Of a stretch of DNA of 64,000 nt, positions 20,141-33,900 are shown piece by piece. The stretch's first letter is position 1. Each line of letters opens with the position of its first letter. A program made the position numbers and the translations under genes. The notes below the pieces were generated by a model. That model had not been told where the DNA came from. It ran no database searches and worked only from the letters and a program-made list of their open reading frames with translations. The DNA lies in NCBI RefSeq assembly GCF_000219625.1, contig NC_018218.1, forward strand, positions 3,968,001-4,032,000, given 5' to 3'. The stretch comes from Zymoseptoria tritici IPO323. Lineage: Eukaryota > Ascomycota > Dothideomycetes > Mycosphaerellales > Mycosphaerellaceae.

Positions 20141-22051
20141 TCAATACCTCAGCATGCTCTTCCAGACCTTTCCCAAGCTCATCTTTTTCGACTTGTCCGA
20201 AACGGCAAAAGCTCCTTTCGCACCAGTATGATCCTCGCAGACCGGTAAAGGGTTCAGCGCGAGTGGATCCTCAGCCAGCTCAACGCCCGACACAGCTTTG
20301 CGAGAGAGAGAGTACAGCATTTCCTCTGGCGCGCGGAGGTCAGAGCGGGTGAGGGAGAGCTTCAGCGTCATTTCTCGATTGACTGGAGCTGTTGGCGTGA
20401 CATCGCGAAAGCTATTGTCGTGGGAATCGGTGAGGTGGATGGGCAGAGCAACACCTGAGTCGATGGAGGTGTTGTGGCGAACGAAAGTCGACTGATAACT
20501 TTCTGAACCGGCAGTAGGCGTTGCAGGACCGTCATGATAGTCGTCACTATCGCCCTCGTCTTCCTCACTACGGCTTTCGCTATCATCAGTGCTGTCAGAT
20601 AGTGAAAGCTCGCCCACTTCACTCTCGACACTTCGCCCGGGCCTTGAGGAGGAGGACATGGAACGTTTGGCGCCCGTGGCCTGAATGGGAAATCCAAACT
20701 CCAATGCCTCGTCAAACTTCTCGGGCGACATGATGCATTCGCGGAGTTGGGACCGAGCATTGGAATCGGTGTAATGCTTTGGCGCGGACGGTGTGAGCGA
20801 CGTTGGACGGTCGTCTGAAATTCGAATTGCTGGCACTGGTGGCATGATCGGCATGAGTCGCGGCGGCGGTAATGGTAAGGGAGCCAGCATCGACGTGATC
20901 ATCCTCCGACTGTACGACTTCTCGCGAGGTTGTGTTTGTCGTTCGGGAGCGATCAAAGGAGGTGGCGCGGCAGATTCGACGGGCGGCGTGATGGATGCCT
21001 TGCGTTTGTTACAGTCACCCAGGCGAAAGGCGTCGTCGGTGCTGGCAGTATCGCTCTCGTACCTCATATCGTCAAGAAGTTCGAGCTCTCGATCGGACCA
21101 ATCCTTTTCCATTGTCATGCCTCGGATGGAGTCATTGAACGAGGTAGTAATTCGGTTGCTTTCCACCGACACACAACGGCTGGAGTTGGTAGTGGTCAAG
21201 CCGAGCACGCGTTCTGAGCTTGCAGTGAGCAGCACAAGCTCTTCATGGCTGAAGTGAGCTCGCTTGACTTTTTCTGGCAATGCCCGAAAGCGAAGAGCTT
21301 CGTCGACGTTGAGCTCGACAGCGGAGCGAGGAGCCGAAAATCGTTGCATCGACGAGAGACCCGACGAAGAAGTGCCGAACGAATGCGAAGTGCTTGGTCT
21401 GACCATGTCGGTGGAGGGACGGGAAGGCCGGCAGGGTTCCCTGGCGGGCTTGCTGAAATGCCTCTTTCTTTTCGAAGACGCGGCGTCTCGAGCAATGCGT
21501 AGTCGTTCCAACGAGCTAAAGTGTTTTTCCCTGTTCGAGATGGTCAGCCGATGTGTTCGAGCAATCCGAGCGTGACTGCCGATGCCGTATTCTTGTATCC
21601 GGCAAATCGATATGTGGCGGTTTCATGTTGAGTAAGGAAGAAGGGCTGAGAGTCATGAGAAGCCATGAGCTTGCCGCATTGGGAAGCTTCGATGGCATCA
21701 AAGTCCGAAGGCGTTGCTCAAAAGACTGGAGCAAGGGAGCACGAGCGTGGGGTGTCGGTGGACTTACCGAATGGCAGGCGGTAGGGCATCGAACTCTTCC
21801 GGTGTGAGAATCAAGGTCAGCGACATTGCGTCAGGCGACACGGCGGTCGGCGTGTGCAGCGACGAGGTCGAAGAGGAAGGCGAAGCGGAGGAGGATGTGA
21901 TGGATCGTAGTGACGACGAGGAGGTCGATGTTATTGATGAGGCGACGGATGGCTGCGATGGCAGAGACAAACGGAGCAGACCAGCAGTCGCGATCGAGGT
22001 GCCGTTGGCAACGGCGGCCGAGTGAAGTGGTGATGTACGAGTGGTGTGCAT
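20141..22051 (-). CDS. Ser-rich, low-complexity fungal protein of unknown function
   Basis: Two exons are proposed: 22051-21768 and 21530-20141, joined across a 237-nt intron (GTAAGT donor, CGGCTGACC branch, AACAG acceptor), for 557 residues. The join rebuilds a natural-looking segment: TPEEFDALPPAIR continuing into EKHFSSLERLRIA. A second, related segment (DEALRFRALPEKVKRAHFSH, then EELVLLTA) repeats the idea of a short helix ending in a KxHFS or RxHFS motif, so residues 75-200 may hold two copies of a small helical motif. The rest is Ser/Pro-rich with an acidic patch (DDSESRSEEDEGDSDD). The C-terminus SLGKVWKSMLRY is amphipathic. The start is the last good ATG before the Ser-rich N-terminus; the frame stays open upstream to 22600, so it could be longer. 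No family is recognised. Confidence 0.68.
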
Positions 22052-25000
22052 CCTGGGCTTTGGACGGCATGGGCGGCGCCCGCTGTGTAACCATGGAAAG
22101 GCCCCCAACGTGGACGGCCCCCGTTGGCAATATGTAAGGTAGGCGAGGCGGAAGCGAAGAGAACGACCGATGGTGGACGGAAGGAGATGGATGAGGCACG
22201 GCTTCGCTTCTCGCTGACCTGGACGGGAGTGTGTCGATTTCGTCAGACACGGGATTGGGGAAGGCTCAAGAGTATTGTATTGGAGGAGGATTGGAAGGAA
22301 TGGCCGCGCTTCAGAGTCGACGAATAATAAAAAGTGACCGAGTGTTGAATGGAGCGGAGGCGCAGGCGCAGGCGGTCTGACGGGATTCTCACAGTGTGTG
22401 CCTTGCGGTATATGCAAGGTACTATGCCGGCGGGATGGCCAGGTTCCAAGAGTGCACGTTTGCAACCGTCGCTCATAGCCACACTTCGAACTCCAGGCTT
22501 GTTGGTGGTCACTTCCATTGCTTGCGTCTGCGACATCTGCTTGTCGCCTCTGACTCGCTTGGAAGCGCTCGCCCCGGCCTATCAGACATGGGAAACTCAT
22601 GGCAGGATCAGATCAGCGGCACTAGTCTGCTGCGTTTGCTTGCACGTTGCATTTCTTCCACTACTCCACTTCACACGGCTAGCATTTGTGATTCTTGCCG
22701 TCGACCCCTCATCTAACATGTCGATAGTGATGCCCAGAGATTGCTGTGTCACTTGAGGTGCGTCCTGGCGGTGCGTGCTGCGCATCACCTCTCATTAGAC
22801 GACTTTTTCTGCTACGGCAACGCGGAACTTGCGGTGACTGGGCGCAGCGGTTGGAGAACTACCTGGTCGAGGGACGAGCATTGACAGACGCAAAGGTGAT
22901 CATTGCTTCCCGACCTGGAACTTTAGCGCTGCAGTGGCCTGAGAACATGCTGGCATCGGGCGTCGTTAGGCCTGTTCCCGTCACCTTCACCATTGGAAAG
23001 TTGACAGGTAAAAGATGAAACACAGTTCGACCATGACCAACGCTGGCCGGCACATCCCACCAATCACCCAATACAGTTTTGTGCTGGGGAGCCACGCGGA
23101 GAACTCTGCACGAGCTGACTCGCAGTCGCCCACTCCAGTCGTTGCACAGAACCATCAAAGGGCTCAGCAGTCAGCAAGGGTAAGCCAGGGCGGTGAGAGA
23201 GCGAGAGTGAAAGGCCTGATCGTCAGACGCTTCAAACAAGCGATTGATCACAAACACTCCATCAGGTGGCATCGCCGACGGGTATGGAAAAAACAAACGC
23301 AGTTCCGCATCCACTGCCCCATCGTGAGAGCGCAAACGACCTGCGGTGCGACGTGTAACAATGCAGGGGTATGCCTTGAGAATCGGATCGGACCCGGTCT
23401 GGAACTTCCGTACCGCTGAATATTGTTCGATGGACGATGGACAATCGAACCTCGCGACGATGATTATCGATACAGCACATTTCTGAGGATTCTTCCTGTA
23501 TGCGGCGTTGAACACGTGGTCCAAAGCCCATCACATGCAGGCGTAATAAGACACAGGTTCATCAGTACCTGCATCGATATATCAGCTCGACGCCTCCTTC
23601 GGCCAGCAAATTACAAAATTCGCTATGAGAGAGGCTTCACGATCGTCCTCAGCCAAGCCAAATTCCTTGCCTGGCGGTGGTCTTTGGTTCCATTCCTTGG
23701 GATCAGGTCACTCATCAGGTCACCTCATCCAGAGGATCACGTCCGGTGAACTGTCCCGTCATCCAATTGATGGGAGGTTGGCGATCAATTGCCGCTCTCC
23801 ACCAACCACAGAACGTCAACTACAACCAAGGTCCGCTCTATTGCTTAGCGCATTTCTCCAAATATTCCATGTCGATTGACGAGTGCGATGGATTTGGATC
23901 GGACCCGATGATCTGGAGTTGCTCCTTGGTAAGGCGGAGGAACGGTTCGCCGACTTCACAAATTCACCTCACTCTCCTGCTCTATTCTCCGAATGGACTT
24001 CGACTTTCCTCCGCATTCAATGTTAGCAGCCATGGTGTCACCACGCTGACCTTTGTTCCTTTGCGCTGACGTTCTCACGTCCCTGTCTCGGAAAGCTGGA
24101 GCTCGGAAGACGTCGTGAGCCTGGACAACCGGGAGTCCCTGGACTTCCACAATGTCCAGACCCTGAAGGAAAGGGTTTTGACACTTTGACATTTCAGAGC
24201 AAGACCAACTACAGTCTACCAAGCGAGAAAGGACCATGCAACAGTTCGCTGATCGAGGCGGACTAGAACGATGAACGATGAACAGGTTCGATCGTCAAGG
24301 ACAACGTCTCTGGGTAACCGCTTGTCCTGGCCATGTGCATTGCACGCTGGCAACGAGGACAATGGCTGTTGACCTCCAAGTCCAGACCACAGGTTCATCG
24401 TGCGAGAAGCTCGGGATCGGTGCGCGGGAAGTAGATTAGACAGACGGGGTCGAAGCTGGGGCTCCCTTGTCCATCATGGCCAAGTGCCGTGGTGTCTTGT
24501 GAGAAAGCCTGCTATTTTCTGCGATACGGCGTCATCGTCGATGAGCATGAGCATCCCAGCGCCCGGACCGTGGGGAGAACTTTGTTAACCCCTGAGGTCT
24601 CGAGCATCCACGAGCATTGATGAAACCCTCGCGGCGGAGCCGCTGGTCCTGCGAAGGATGCCGGACTCGGCACTTCTCTTGGGAAATGCCGGTGAAGCCT
24701 CGTCGTTCGGATAATCGGACAACTGTCATTTTCTGAAACTCACAGACCAGTCACGCCAATTGGCGTGACCTCCACCCTGCCCTTTTGGACCTCAGATGCA
24801 CGGCGTGAATTGTTCGCGACCTCCGAGAGGACAGCCAGCCCGCTCAAATGCAGCTACTTCGACCCAAATATCTACAACTTTGAGCATAGGGTCGAGTTAT
24901 GTGTTGGCGACCATCTTGGAATCCTCACCATCGCCAACATGGCGCAGCACTCAGCACTGTACGCGTGAGACCCCGCACAGCGGAAGATACTTCTGGCTCG

Positions 25001-25163
25001 TGATTAGGCATCGAATGCACATCCAAGTGTACCACTCATCTCCTGCATCTCTTCGCACCAAGCTACGCAAAAGTCAACAGACACACCCATCTCCCACGCT
25101 ATATCCACGACCTAAATTCCTCCTCTTATCCAAACCTCAACCTTCATCCTTCATCCAAGCACA
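22052..25163. other. Gene-free gap of about 3.1 kb
   Basis: No reading frame here combines an ATG, coding-like composition and splice support. No tRNA, rRNA or clear repeat was found. The left part must contain the promoter and perhaps the 5' UTR of the gene starting at 22051. The rest lies downstream of the ELMO gene. Confidence 0.5.
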
Positions 25164-27431
25164 TCAAACCTCATCATCCGGCAATGCGTACCAATACTCA
25201 TCTGATACTCCCTCGCGTCCCGGCACCGGCCTCGCAGACCACTCATCTCCACCCCTTTCACTCGCCTCCAGCGCCTCCCAATCGACATCCTCCCACCTCA
25301 AATTCAACATCCTCAACCTCGCACCCCAGTCTTCCATCATCTCCACCAGCCGCGCCGTATCCTTCGTGATTGGCTGCTGGTTGAGCAGCATGAGTAACCC
25401 ATCGAGCCATTCGCTCGCAAGACTGGCTGTCGACGGGAAGAGCTCGAGGAGGATTTCTTCTTCGTTGGCGCTGTTGCTGGAAAGGGTGGTTGAGCGGGCG
25501 CGAGGACCAGTTGCGGTGTTGCCGAGAATGGTGATCTTGGTGTTGGTGGTTTTCGTGGTGGCGGACACCTCGAGTCCCGCGCCGTTCTTGAGCGTGGAGG
25601 AGCTTTCTCGGTTGGGAACATTGATGATAGGTGGTTCGGAGGCGGAGACGTTGCTGTCGACGGAGGTGACGGTGTTGAGGTCGATTTTCGTGGTGAGGTC
25701 GGCGAGTGGAGGTTCGTCGTCGCCTTTGGAGGTATAGTTCTGGTAATGCAGCCAGCGTCGATTGTGGCTCAGGCGGACGTATCGCCAGGACGCCTCGTCC
25801 GAAGCAGGAACAGGAAACCATGACCCTTGGAGCATGCATCGGATGCGCTGCTCCTTCATGAACTGCAGACTTTCGTGGTGCAGCTGTTCGCGGACTTGGA
25901 CCAGGTGCGGACCCCATGCGTCCTGGTAGACTTCTGCAAGACTATCCATCTGCCATTTTCGTGCGGTCTCGAGACTGACGACCCGCAGCTCCTCCTCAAC
26001 TTTGGAGATATCCGCTTTGCGAGGCGCGAAGCCCACGATGTGCTCAATGGTGATCCGCACGACCTCCTCAATCTTGAAGAAGTCTTCCTCCTGCGCGCCG
26101 GAGTCTTTCCAGATGCGGAAGAATGCGTGAAGTCCTGCGGTGTGTAGACGACCCCACTGAAGGAGGAGTGGCTTATAAAGCCTCTCCACGCTCTGATCCA
26201 CTCGCTCGTCGATGTTAAATCCCATGGCTGTCGCATCGTCAATCTCAAAGTGCTCGTATAAGATCAACGTTACGCTCAAGCTCGCGCGTGCAACAGGACA
26301 CCGCTGCTCTCTAGGCTGTGCAGCCTGCTCTGTCAAGGTCTTGACATAGGCCTCTTCGTTCCTCCGTGCGTATTCAACCAAATCCATCATTCCCAAGTAT
26401 CCCGTCTCTTCAAACTCCCATGCGGGAGACTCGGTCTCGAATCCTAGCCTCCTCCATTTCTCGGGATGATGTCTCTTGACCTTGCCTCCATTTACGCCTG
26501 TCGCTGGGATGTATGGCTCTGGTTTACTCAACAAATGTATCGTCTTCAATGCTCGTTTATGTTCCGCCAGATCCAATTTCACCGCGACATCCCTCCACTT
26601 CCTCAGCAACACCTGTGTCAAGCTCTGAAACTCCAATATGGCTGATGCCAACGGACTGTCGACGTAGTGTGCCGCATCTCCGCGCATGAGTATTCCCACA
26701 CCTCCAATGACTCCCAAATCTTGAAGTCTCTTGACAAACTTCGGCCACTCGTGCTCTCCTCCATTGAAGACTGCGTCACGCATGAGGGCATTAATCAGCT
26801 GCAAGGCATTGGCGCAGAGAGTGTGGTCGGAAGCGCTCAAACGTTGAACGAGGGATTCGAGGAACTCTGGGTGCTGGTCAACAGCTGGTTTGATGGCGCG
26901 GAAACCGTAGACTGGAGAGTCGTCGTCCTGTTGGTTTGAGGTCACTGGACGGGAGACGACCAAGACGAGGAGAGTGAGGGCGTTCCGGACGATGTTGACA
27001 AGAGGTTGGTGGATCGAGAGGGAGACGACCTATGTTTGAATATGTCAGAGTCTGCGAAAGCATTCCATCCTCCGTCGTCCTCGACATTATCCCAAATGCC
27101 CCAGTTTGAGTCCTGTTATCCTCTCCCTCTTTCAACGTTGAAGATATGAGCGGCAACCCACCTTCTCCAGAACCATGTCATCACAGCACTCCCATCCCGT
27201 ATCCAGTTCCAACAAAGCATCCAGGCTTCCCAGCGCATACGCCTGCATGTTCCCCGTCGTCTCCAGCACCGCTTCTCTCAGCGCCGGTAGGCCATCTGCG
27301 CGGATAAAGGCGTCCGCAAAGGACGGGTCGCCGAGGAGTCCTTTGAGCTTGAAGACGGCGTACTTGCGCGCGGAGTCGGAGTCGGCGACCAGGCCTGCGA
27401 CGAGGGTCTCGACATCCGGCGGTTCGTCCAT
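25164..27431 (-). CDS. ELMO/CED-12 family protein
   Basis: Two exons, 27431-27162 and 27029-25164, joined over a 132-nt intron (AAG|GTGGGT to ATAG|GTC), give 711 residues. The join VLEK-VVSLSIHQPLVNIVR is natural. The N-terminal 250 residues are Arm-like helical repeats (KYAVFKLKGLLGDPSFADAF, then TLCANALQLINALMRDAVF). The ELMO domain follows: KRHHPEKWRRLGFETESPAW and EFEETGYLGMMDLVEYARR are its signature. A PH-like region comes next (CMLQGSWFPVPASDEASWR, LSHNRRWLHYQNY) and a C-terminal helix ends the protein. In animals ELMO partners DOCK proteins to activate Rac and to drive actin-based processes. By analogy this is a fungal Rho-type GTPase regulator. An insertion rich in Thr/Asn (TTKTTNTKITILGNT) interrupts the PH-like part. 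Confidence 0.9.
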
Positions 27432-29054
27432 GATCGCGCCTGAGACCGGAGAAGCGAATGTATGAGGGTGGTAGGAATAGCAGACGTGTAAAGTCTAGCT
27501 CGAAGACGCGGGTCGTCCGACTGAGACTTCCTCGCTCGAGGCCTGCGCGACCTTGCAGATGACGGCGAATGTTACTAACGAGAGGAGGAATCGCAAATGT
27601 CGAAACATGGCCTCAATGGACCAGACGAAGACATAGACCGGTGAACGGCGATGATGATTGATCCAGTGCACGGACGGGCGAGGAATGAGGAGAAGAGCCT
27701 CTGACTCGCGGAATCATCTTAAATCCATCTAGTGGACAGGAAAAAATATGAGTTGGAATATTTTTGGCGCACAATAAGTTGTGACTGGACTTGGGATGTT
27801 TCCCACGGAATAGCGTTGCCCAGGATGAGAGATGAGGGTTCCAATGGCTCAAGGTTCACTGTCAGGCGCGTTGCTGAGCGAGGTGAGGTCTGGAACCTCT
27901 TGTCTCCGACTCTCCACAACTTCGACATCATCCAAACCAAACCAAACATCGATTGAGAACCAGACGAACGCACGCCATCTCCATAGCTTCTCCACATGAG
28001 CTTTCCCATCTCCACCTTCATACCAAGGTCCTGACCATTCCCACGTGCAGTCAGCCACTTCTCCCAAAGTAAGAAGAGCATGGCCAGCTACTCTACCACG
28101 GCGATACAACACTCCCGTCGTGCCTGAGCACGTTTCTGCGCCCGCGGTTCCCGCGTTAGTTCTGTTGACCGTCTTGAAGTCTAGATAAGAGAAGTCCACA
28201 CGTCTCGAGTTGTTTACTTCTTTGTCTCGTTGATATCTCTGTTCCCTCACCGCATGTTGCCGATCCATTGGCTGGCGCTGGAGCTGGCTTGATAAGACTC
28301 CTCTGCATGTGAAAAGGCACCTCACGGCTGGCGAGACAGGACTGACTGCATCGATGATCTCAGTCGGGTCTCGCCGTCGAGCATACGCGTACGTGCATTG
28401 TGTCTCTCGAGAGCATTGAATCACCGAGCGAGTTAAATGTCGAGGAGATGGGCATTGGCCCCGCACACGACCGTAAACTCGACCGCCTTTCCTCCCATCG
28501 TCCGGAGGCAAGACAGGCCGATCGATTCGTCCAATTCTGTCAACGCTCAAATTACAGTAGTCGTAACAACATCAACAGCCGAGTCATCATTCATTCACTC
28601 CGTCTCGCTGGAATCGCACACAGCGCTTTGCTCATGCCAATGTGAGCCCTTGTATTCAGGTCTCGTCCGCCAATAGCCCCTATCTCCCCTCTGAAATGAG
28701 ATACGACAGGACAAATCGTTGACATCTCTCCATCAGGGCCCTCTTTCCCTCCTTCTTCGCTAGCTGAACTGAAGAATGCCGCTGTGCCTCTGCCGCTTAT
28801 GGACAGCTGGCAGTCTTTGCGGACAGGTTCCGGCTCCGATGTGCCTCCCGGCCCAAAGCTTCTTCCGGTCGACCATTCGTCGCTGATCATGCTCGGCCAG
28901 CAGAGTAGCTGCAGCCGTTGATGCCAGGTAGTCTGGCTCAATGCACAAATCTCTGGTCTTTTGTGTAATTCCGTGATTTCAGAACACACTCTCAGGGAGT
29001 GACGTCCATCCACACGCATCAAGTTATTCGTGGTCAACATCTCTCTTCGGCCCT
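27432..29054. other. Intergenic, about 1.6 kb
   Basis: It lies between two minus-strand genes and includes the ELMO promoter. A Trp-rich minus frame ending at 27849 exists, but its support is poor (see rejected items). No RNA gene or repeat recognised. Confidence 0.5.
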
Positions 29055-30930
29055 TCATTTCCGCCAACCAACATTCCTGCAAGATTGTTAGCACGCGTCT
29101 CCGAAGTCATCTCAAACTTCTGCAGAACTCACCATATAACGTGCGCGATGTCTTTCGCCGTGTTGTACGTCTCGCTCACGCGTCCGAACAGACCCGCGGC
29201 AACGGCATCGTCCTCGTCCTCGTCGTCATAAGGCATGAACATTCCACTGCTGGTCCTCCGCATTCCTTCCACTTCATAGTCGCTCTGAGCCGCGTACATT
29301 GTACCTCTCCTTGTTCGGCTTGAGGTGCCAGGAACACTGGCCCCGAGGGAAGATTTCGGATTGCTGGCGCCAAATGACCAGGACGAGTCAGAGTTCACAT
29401 CGTCGTCATCGTCATCATCCGCGAGGAGGAAATTACTGGATGGATGAGCTGGACGTAGAGTCTCTTGTGATGGTGATGGACTGAGTTTGCTGTTGATACC
29501 CCATGTTCGGCCAAAGGTGTGGTGCTGGGCATCTTCTGTTACATCGGGACTATCGGTTCGGTATTTGAGAGTGGTGGATGGGAGTGTTTCGATGATTTTC
29601 CGGCTGGCCGAATTACTTCGACTGCCCGTGCCAGTAGATGGTCCCGGTCTCTTCGTCCCAGGGGATTGCTTCTTCCGCTTCATCATTACAACGCCTTCGT
29701 CACTGCTGGAGTCAGAGCCGAGGGCACGAGCGTGGTCGAGTTCGTCTTCTGATTCATCCTCATCGATGCCAGGATCTTTGCTGAGGTCCACGGCGATGCA
29801 CTGTTCGACACGATCGTCGAATCGGATATGTCGTTTCTCTTGTGATTCACACGGCGTGCCTCCACTGCTGCTGGTTCGGCTTGTGAAGTAGTCGAGTTGG
29901 TCACGGCTGGGAGTTTCTGATTGAAGTTTCGAGTCCACTGCGTCGAGGCTGGTTCCTGTCCCTCGTACCCGTCGTCCTTGTGCTTGTACAGATGCTGCGG
30001 CCTGCTTGACCAGCGATGACGATGATATCGACTTCTGTAGCATGACCTCGGAGACGCTTCTCTTCTTGAGGATGGGCTTCTTGTGGACGAACGAGTTGTT
30101 CTTGGAGAGGGGGGATTCGTGGTCGCACACACGGCCCACGCTGATGGGATACGATGGAGCCAACTTGAGCGGGCCGTACAGCCATGTCACATCGGACTCT
30201 TTCAGCCTGCAGTTCACATGTTAGCTGGGTTCGACATCTTAAGATCGCAGCATGAGTGTATTCACCAATTGAGCCTTTCTGGCGACACAGTTTCCAGGTC
30301 AAACTTTGTCTTTGCCCATGTCCGCCATGAAGCATTCTCTAGCCGCGACTTTTCCCCATACACGGATTTTCTTTGTGATACGATATGCCTCCACGACGAC
30401 CAGATGTCCTCTTCTCTCCAATCGTGACTCAAAAAGTCGACCTGTTGGGACGGCTGTTCCTTGATTGCGGTATCATCTGCAACGGTTGGCGTCAAAAGTG
30501 GTGAATCGGATCGTGTGGTGTCTGTGGTAGTCGACTCGGTGCGGTCGTCGTTCGAATCCTCGCAGATTGTTTCGGATGAGGCCATGCTGTACACGCCGTC
30601 ATCGTGGCTATATGGTACGTCGTCGTAATTGGGGAAACTGATGTCGGTGTCAATGGAGGTATCGCTTGCTACCGACGAGGCGGTGGATGTCGCATTCGAG
30701 ATGGAGGTGTAGGAAGACGCATTCGAAGGTGAGAGCGACGGGGACGATGCCGACTTGAACAGTCGTTCTTGGTGCTCGGCGTGAGGTGTGCTGCTGGGTT
30801 TTGGACTCGAGGATAGAGATCGAGTGTCGAGGAATAGCGAAGAGGATGTTGGGCTTTCGTGTCGCATTCCGGAGTTTTCGTAGTACGATTGACCATCCGG
30901 ATGACGTGGAATGTTGAGCACTTCGGTCAT
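29055..30930 (-). CDS. Reg1-like regulatory subunit of protein phosphatase 1
   Basis: Three exons: 30930-30266, 30206-29133 and 29076-29055, giving 586 residues. Introns are 59 nt and 56 nt (branch GTGCTAAC). Exon 1 is Ser-rich, then has VDFLSHDWREEDIWSSWRHI followed by SWRTWAKTKFDLETVSPERLNW. Exon 2 opens LKESDVTWLYGPL. Together these form the conserved DUF1752 block, also called the areA GATA-like domain, found in yeast Reg1. Further on, KKPILKKRSVSEVMLQ and EKRHIRFDDRVEQCIAVD are shared with Reg1-type PP1 (Glc7) targeting subunits; HIRF is a candidate RVxF docking site. An acidic run (ADDDDDDDVNSDSSWSF) and the C-terminal AHVIW-NVGWRK are conserved in fungal relatives. The last exon codes for only six full residues. 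Role in glucose repression is inferred from yeast. Confidence 0.88.
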
Positions 30931-33900
30931 GCTCGCGGCGGTGGTGGAGGAGGAGCGAGCACCATGGACACTCGGCGATGGTTATATGGTATGGGATCTG
31001 GTTTCTGCTCCTCTCCGGAGATGAGATCGAAGATGTGGGGAGATGGATCGTGTGTAGCGAGCGTGGGCGGAAGTGGTGGCTGCGAACCCGGCTCCGCTGT
31101 TACCTGGTTTGAAACAGAAATGAGGAAGGAGCGTGCGTCGGTCGATCGACCGTTTGGAGGTTGGACGTCGGTCGGTAGAAGGCGAGGACTCGAGGAGGTG
31201 ATAGCGAGCGAGAGCGTGGGATGGAAGGGACGTGTCGTTGGCGAAGCGCGTGCGGAATATGGCCAGTCCAAGCGGGTTTGATGGTGATGAGGTGAACGAA
31301 ACCAAGAGACCAGAAGAGAGTAAGAGAATGTCTGGAATCTGGATCAGGGACTAGACCGAATCTTGGGGCCCTGACTTTGCTGCCGATGGTGCCGGACCGG
31401 TTGTGAGTCGCCGCTCCCAAGGACGAAAAGGAAGCGGGATGGGTGCAGTACCGTGGATGAGGGGTCGTTGGTCGCACGGCGTTGTGTACCTTGTATCTGG
31501 AGGAACTGGACGGTGATCCTGGATAAGCCAAGGGAAGAAGGTGGTTCTACCTTGCAACCAAGGTCTACACTATTAGGTATACCATCACTGCTGTAGAGAG
31601 GCAACGACACCAAGGTTGTTATCATGGAACACGATTATGCTTTCCGACCTGGACACCCACCAAGACGAGACGAGAGTTTCCTTCCCAAGATCCTCGCGTA
31701 CCTCATCTTGCTCATCCAACTGCATCTTACGTCTCATCGTCCTGTCCTGTTCAAACTTCACTCCCACTCCCAGCAGGGCAGGGCAAGGCAATTTCGCTGC
31801 GTGCATTGAGCCAGATCTCCGCAGCTGATCTTGCCCCGTCTGAGATTCCCCGTGGGCGACCCTCACCCGCCCAGGACTAGGAAGAGCTCGGATCGCTGGC
31901 ATGCTTTTCGATCTCCAAGGCCCAGGGTGTCTCCGCAGTCATTGCGACCAACATCGTGGTCTGTCCAAAGCACGTCCTCCTCCTCGCCAATCGCAATGAT
32001 TCCAATCTGCGGTCTGCTTGGGTCGAGACGACAGGCGCTCCCAGGCACCTTCCCTGTTTCTGCGCCACGCTTAGTTCTGGCCTTGGCGGAGTCGGCCGAC
32101 TCGGAACTGCACAGATTGGTCGTCAAACAATCCGACTTGTTCCAGTCCCCAAGGTACTACTTACCTCAACTCCTTCTCTCTCAACGTTGTTCTCAGCATG
32201 GCCGGCTTCTCCTCGTCGGTACGGCGACGGCCACGGCGACGTGCGATTTGCTGTCCAAGCCTGCCCACTACCACCACTGTCCAACGCCATGCGGCTGATC
32301 GCACTGACGCGCCTCTCGGTCCGGCGAGCAAGGATTTCTCTCTGGCGACATGGAGCTAGACCTTTCGGATCCACCTTCACGCATTTACTCAACGAGGGTG
32401 AGAGCCCTACACGGCGGTAATGCTCTACGTACCTTTTCAACGCTTTCCTCGCGGCTCCTCTGGCATGCGCGTCAATGGCTTTCTTCCTTTACGATTCGGG
32501 ACCGGCCACAGCACTACGGTACCCGCATCCTGCTTACTCTACATGTCTGGTATGACATTCACATCTCGATCTTAGCAGAACCTCAACGGCAATCTGTCTG
32601 TCATCTTTCTCAGCTTTCAAGTCGTCGCTCCGCGGTGGGTTAAATCACGAAGAAGCGGCAGCTGGCCGCCCTATCACGCAAACTACGATCGACACCTCAT
32701 ACCCTGCACCGCATGCATATAAGCTGCATAAAAGCCTACTTCACGGCGGCATCCACTACTGGACAAGCTCCCAAGCGCCAGGTATGTACATGCCTTTGCC
32801 CAATCTCAACCAATCATACCATCCACTTCCTTATCCATTAATCGCCATCTATTCTGGTTTCCCGGGTACTGTACCCTCTGATCGTGCGCCATGGCCGTCG
32901 AGGAGTTCGGTTTGATATAGTGCCCGTCCGGCACTGCAAGAAACGACCAGGCACCTCGATGTACTTACCAGTGGAGTGATTGCAATCCCGGGCAAGAATT
33001 CACGCAACAGCAGCTTCACACGCAAAACCCACCATTCAACCCATGCATGACGTGACAAACGACACACGCAAGCCACAGCTCAGCACATCAGAGGGCCCAC
33101 AATGTTGCATCTTTCACATGCCAAAACTTTCGAGAGGCGTAGACAATCTTCGATTCCTGCTACCATTCTGAAAGGATTCCTGCGGGACATCCCACTACGG
33201 TATCTCGGATCCACCGTTGTTCCTTGTTGTCTGTTCCATCAACTTGTGAGCTCAAGCCAATAGTTTAGACAATCTGCGAGCACGCAGGCGGTCGGGATCG
33301 CTCGACTGGTCCATCGCTCGACTGGTCCATCGCTCGAGCTCTTGTTGCTGACTTACGACCCGCCGCAGCCGTTCATGTAGGAGGTAGGGTAGGCTTTCAG
33401 CGTCTTTCGTTCCCCTGGAAGATTGATGTAGTAGCAATTGAAGTCATTGTTGAGTGATATTCGCTCACTGATATCGACAAGGAATATATCCCTCAACACG
33501 CATTCCCGGCTCGAGCATGCCTCCTCCCAGTCAGGTCCCGACTCCCGCGAAACATGCACAGAAGTTACCTCACTTGTCAGTTTCATTCCCAGATCTCCCC
33601 ATTGGCTTGCTTGGATCATCCTGCATTCCGCCTCACACAGCCCGGGACAATGATACCAGCCCGTCTCGATCGCTTATCACAATTCATTGAGGCAGCTTCC
33701 CTATCTGGAGAGCAGAGCTACCCCAACGTCCAGAGCTTCCCATGATTCGAAGCACAGCATACTTCATCTTACTCCAGATATCTCTGATAACGCAGGGCAG
33801 CGGAGCCCTCGGAGCAGGGAACCAACATACCTCTACGCAAGACCTTACTATCATTGATGCCAATACCTTGCGACACCTCCGGCACCTTTGATAGAGCAAA

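Noticed and set aside
23015..23419. 134-codon plus-strand frame in the 3.1-kb gap
   Set aside because: Arbitrary composition, no motif, no neighbouring exons.
24796..25737. 313-codon plus-strand frame
   Set aside because: Its distal half is antisense to the ELMO gene and the rest has no motif or splice support.
27849..28550. Trp-rich minus-strand frame
   Set aside because: The frame starts with TTG; the first ATG leaves about 138 codons. There is no recognisable domain and no splice sites of quality, so I left the interval as intergenic.
31831..32298. 155-codon plus-strand frame
   Set aside because: Composition like random CT-rich DNA; overlapping frames on both strands are equally open.
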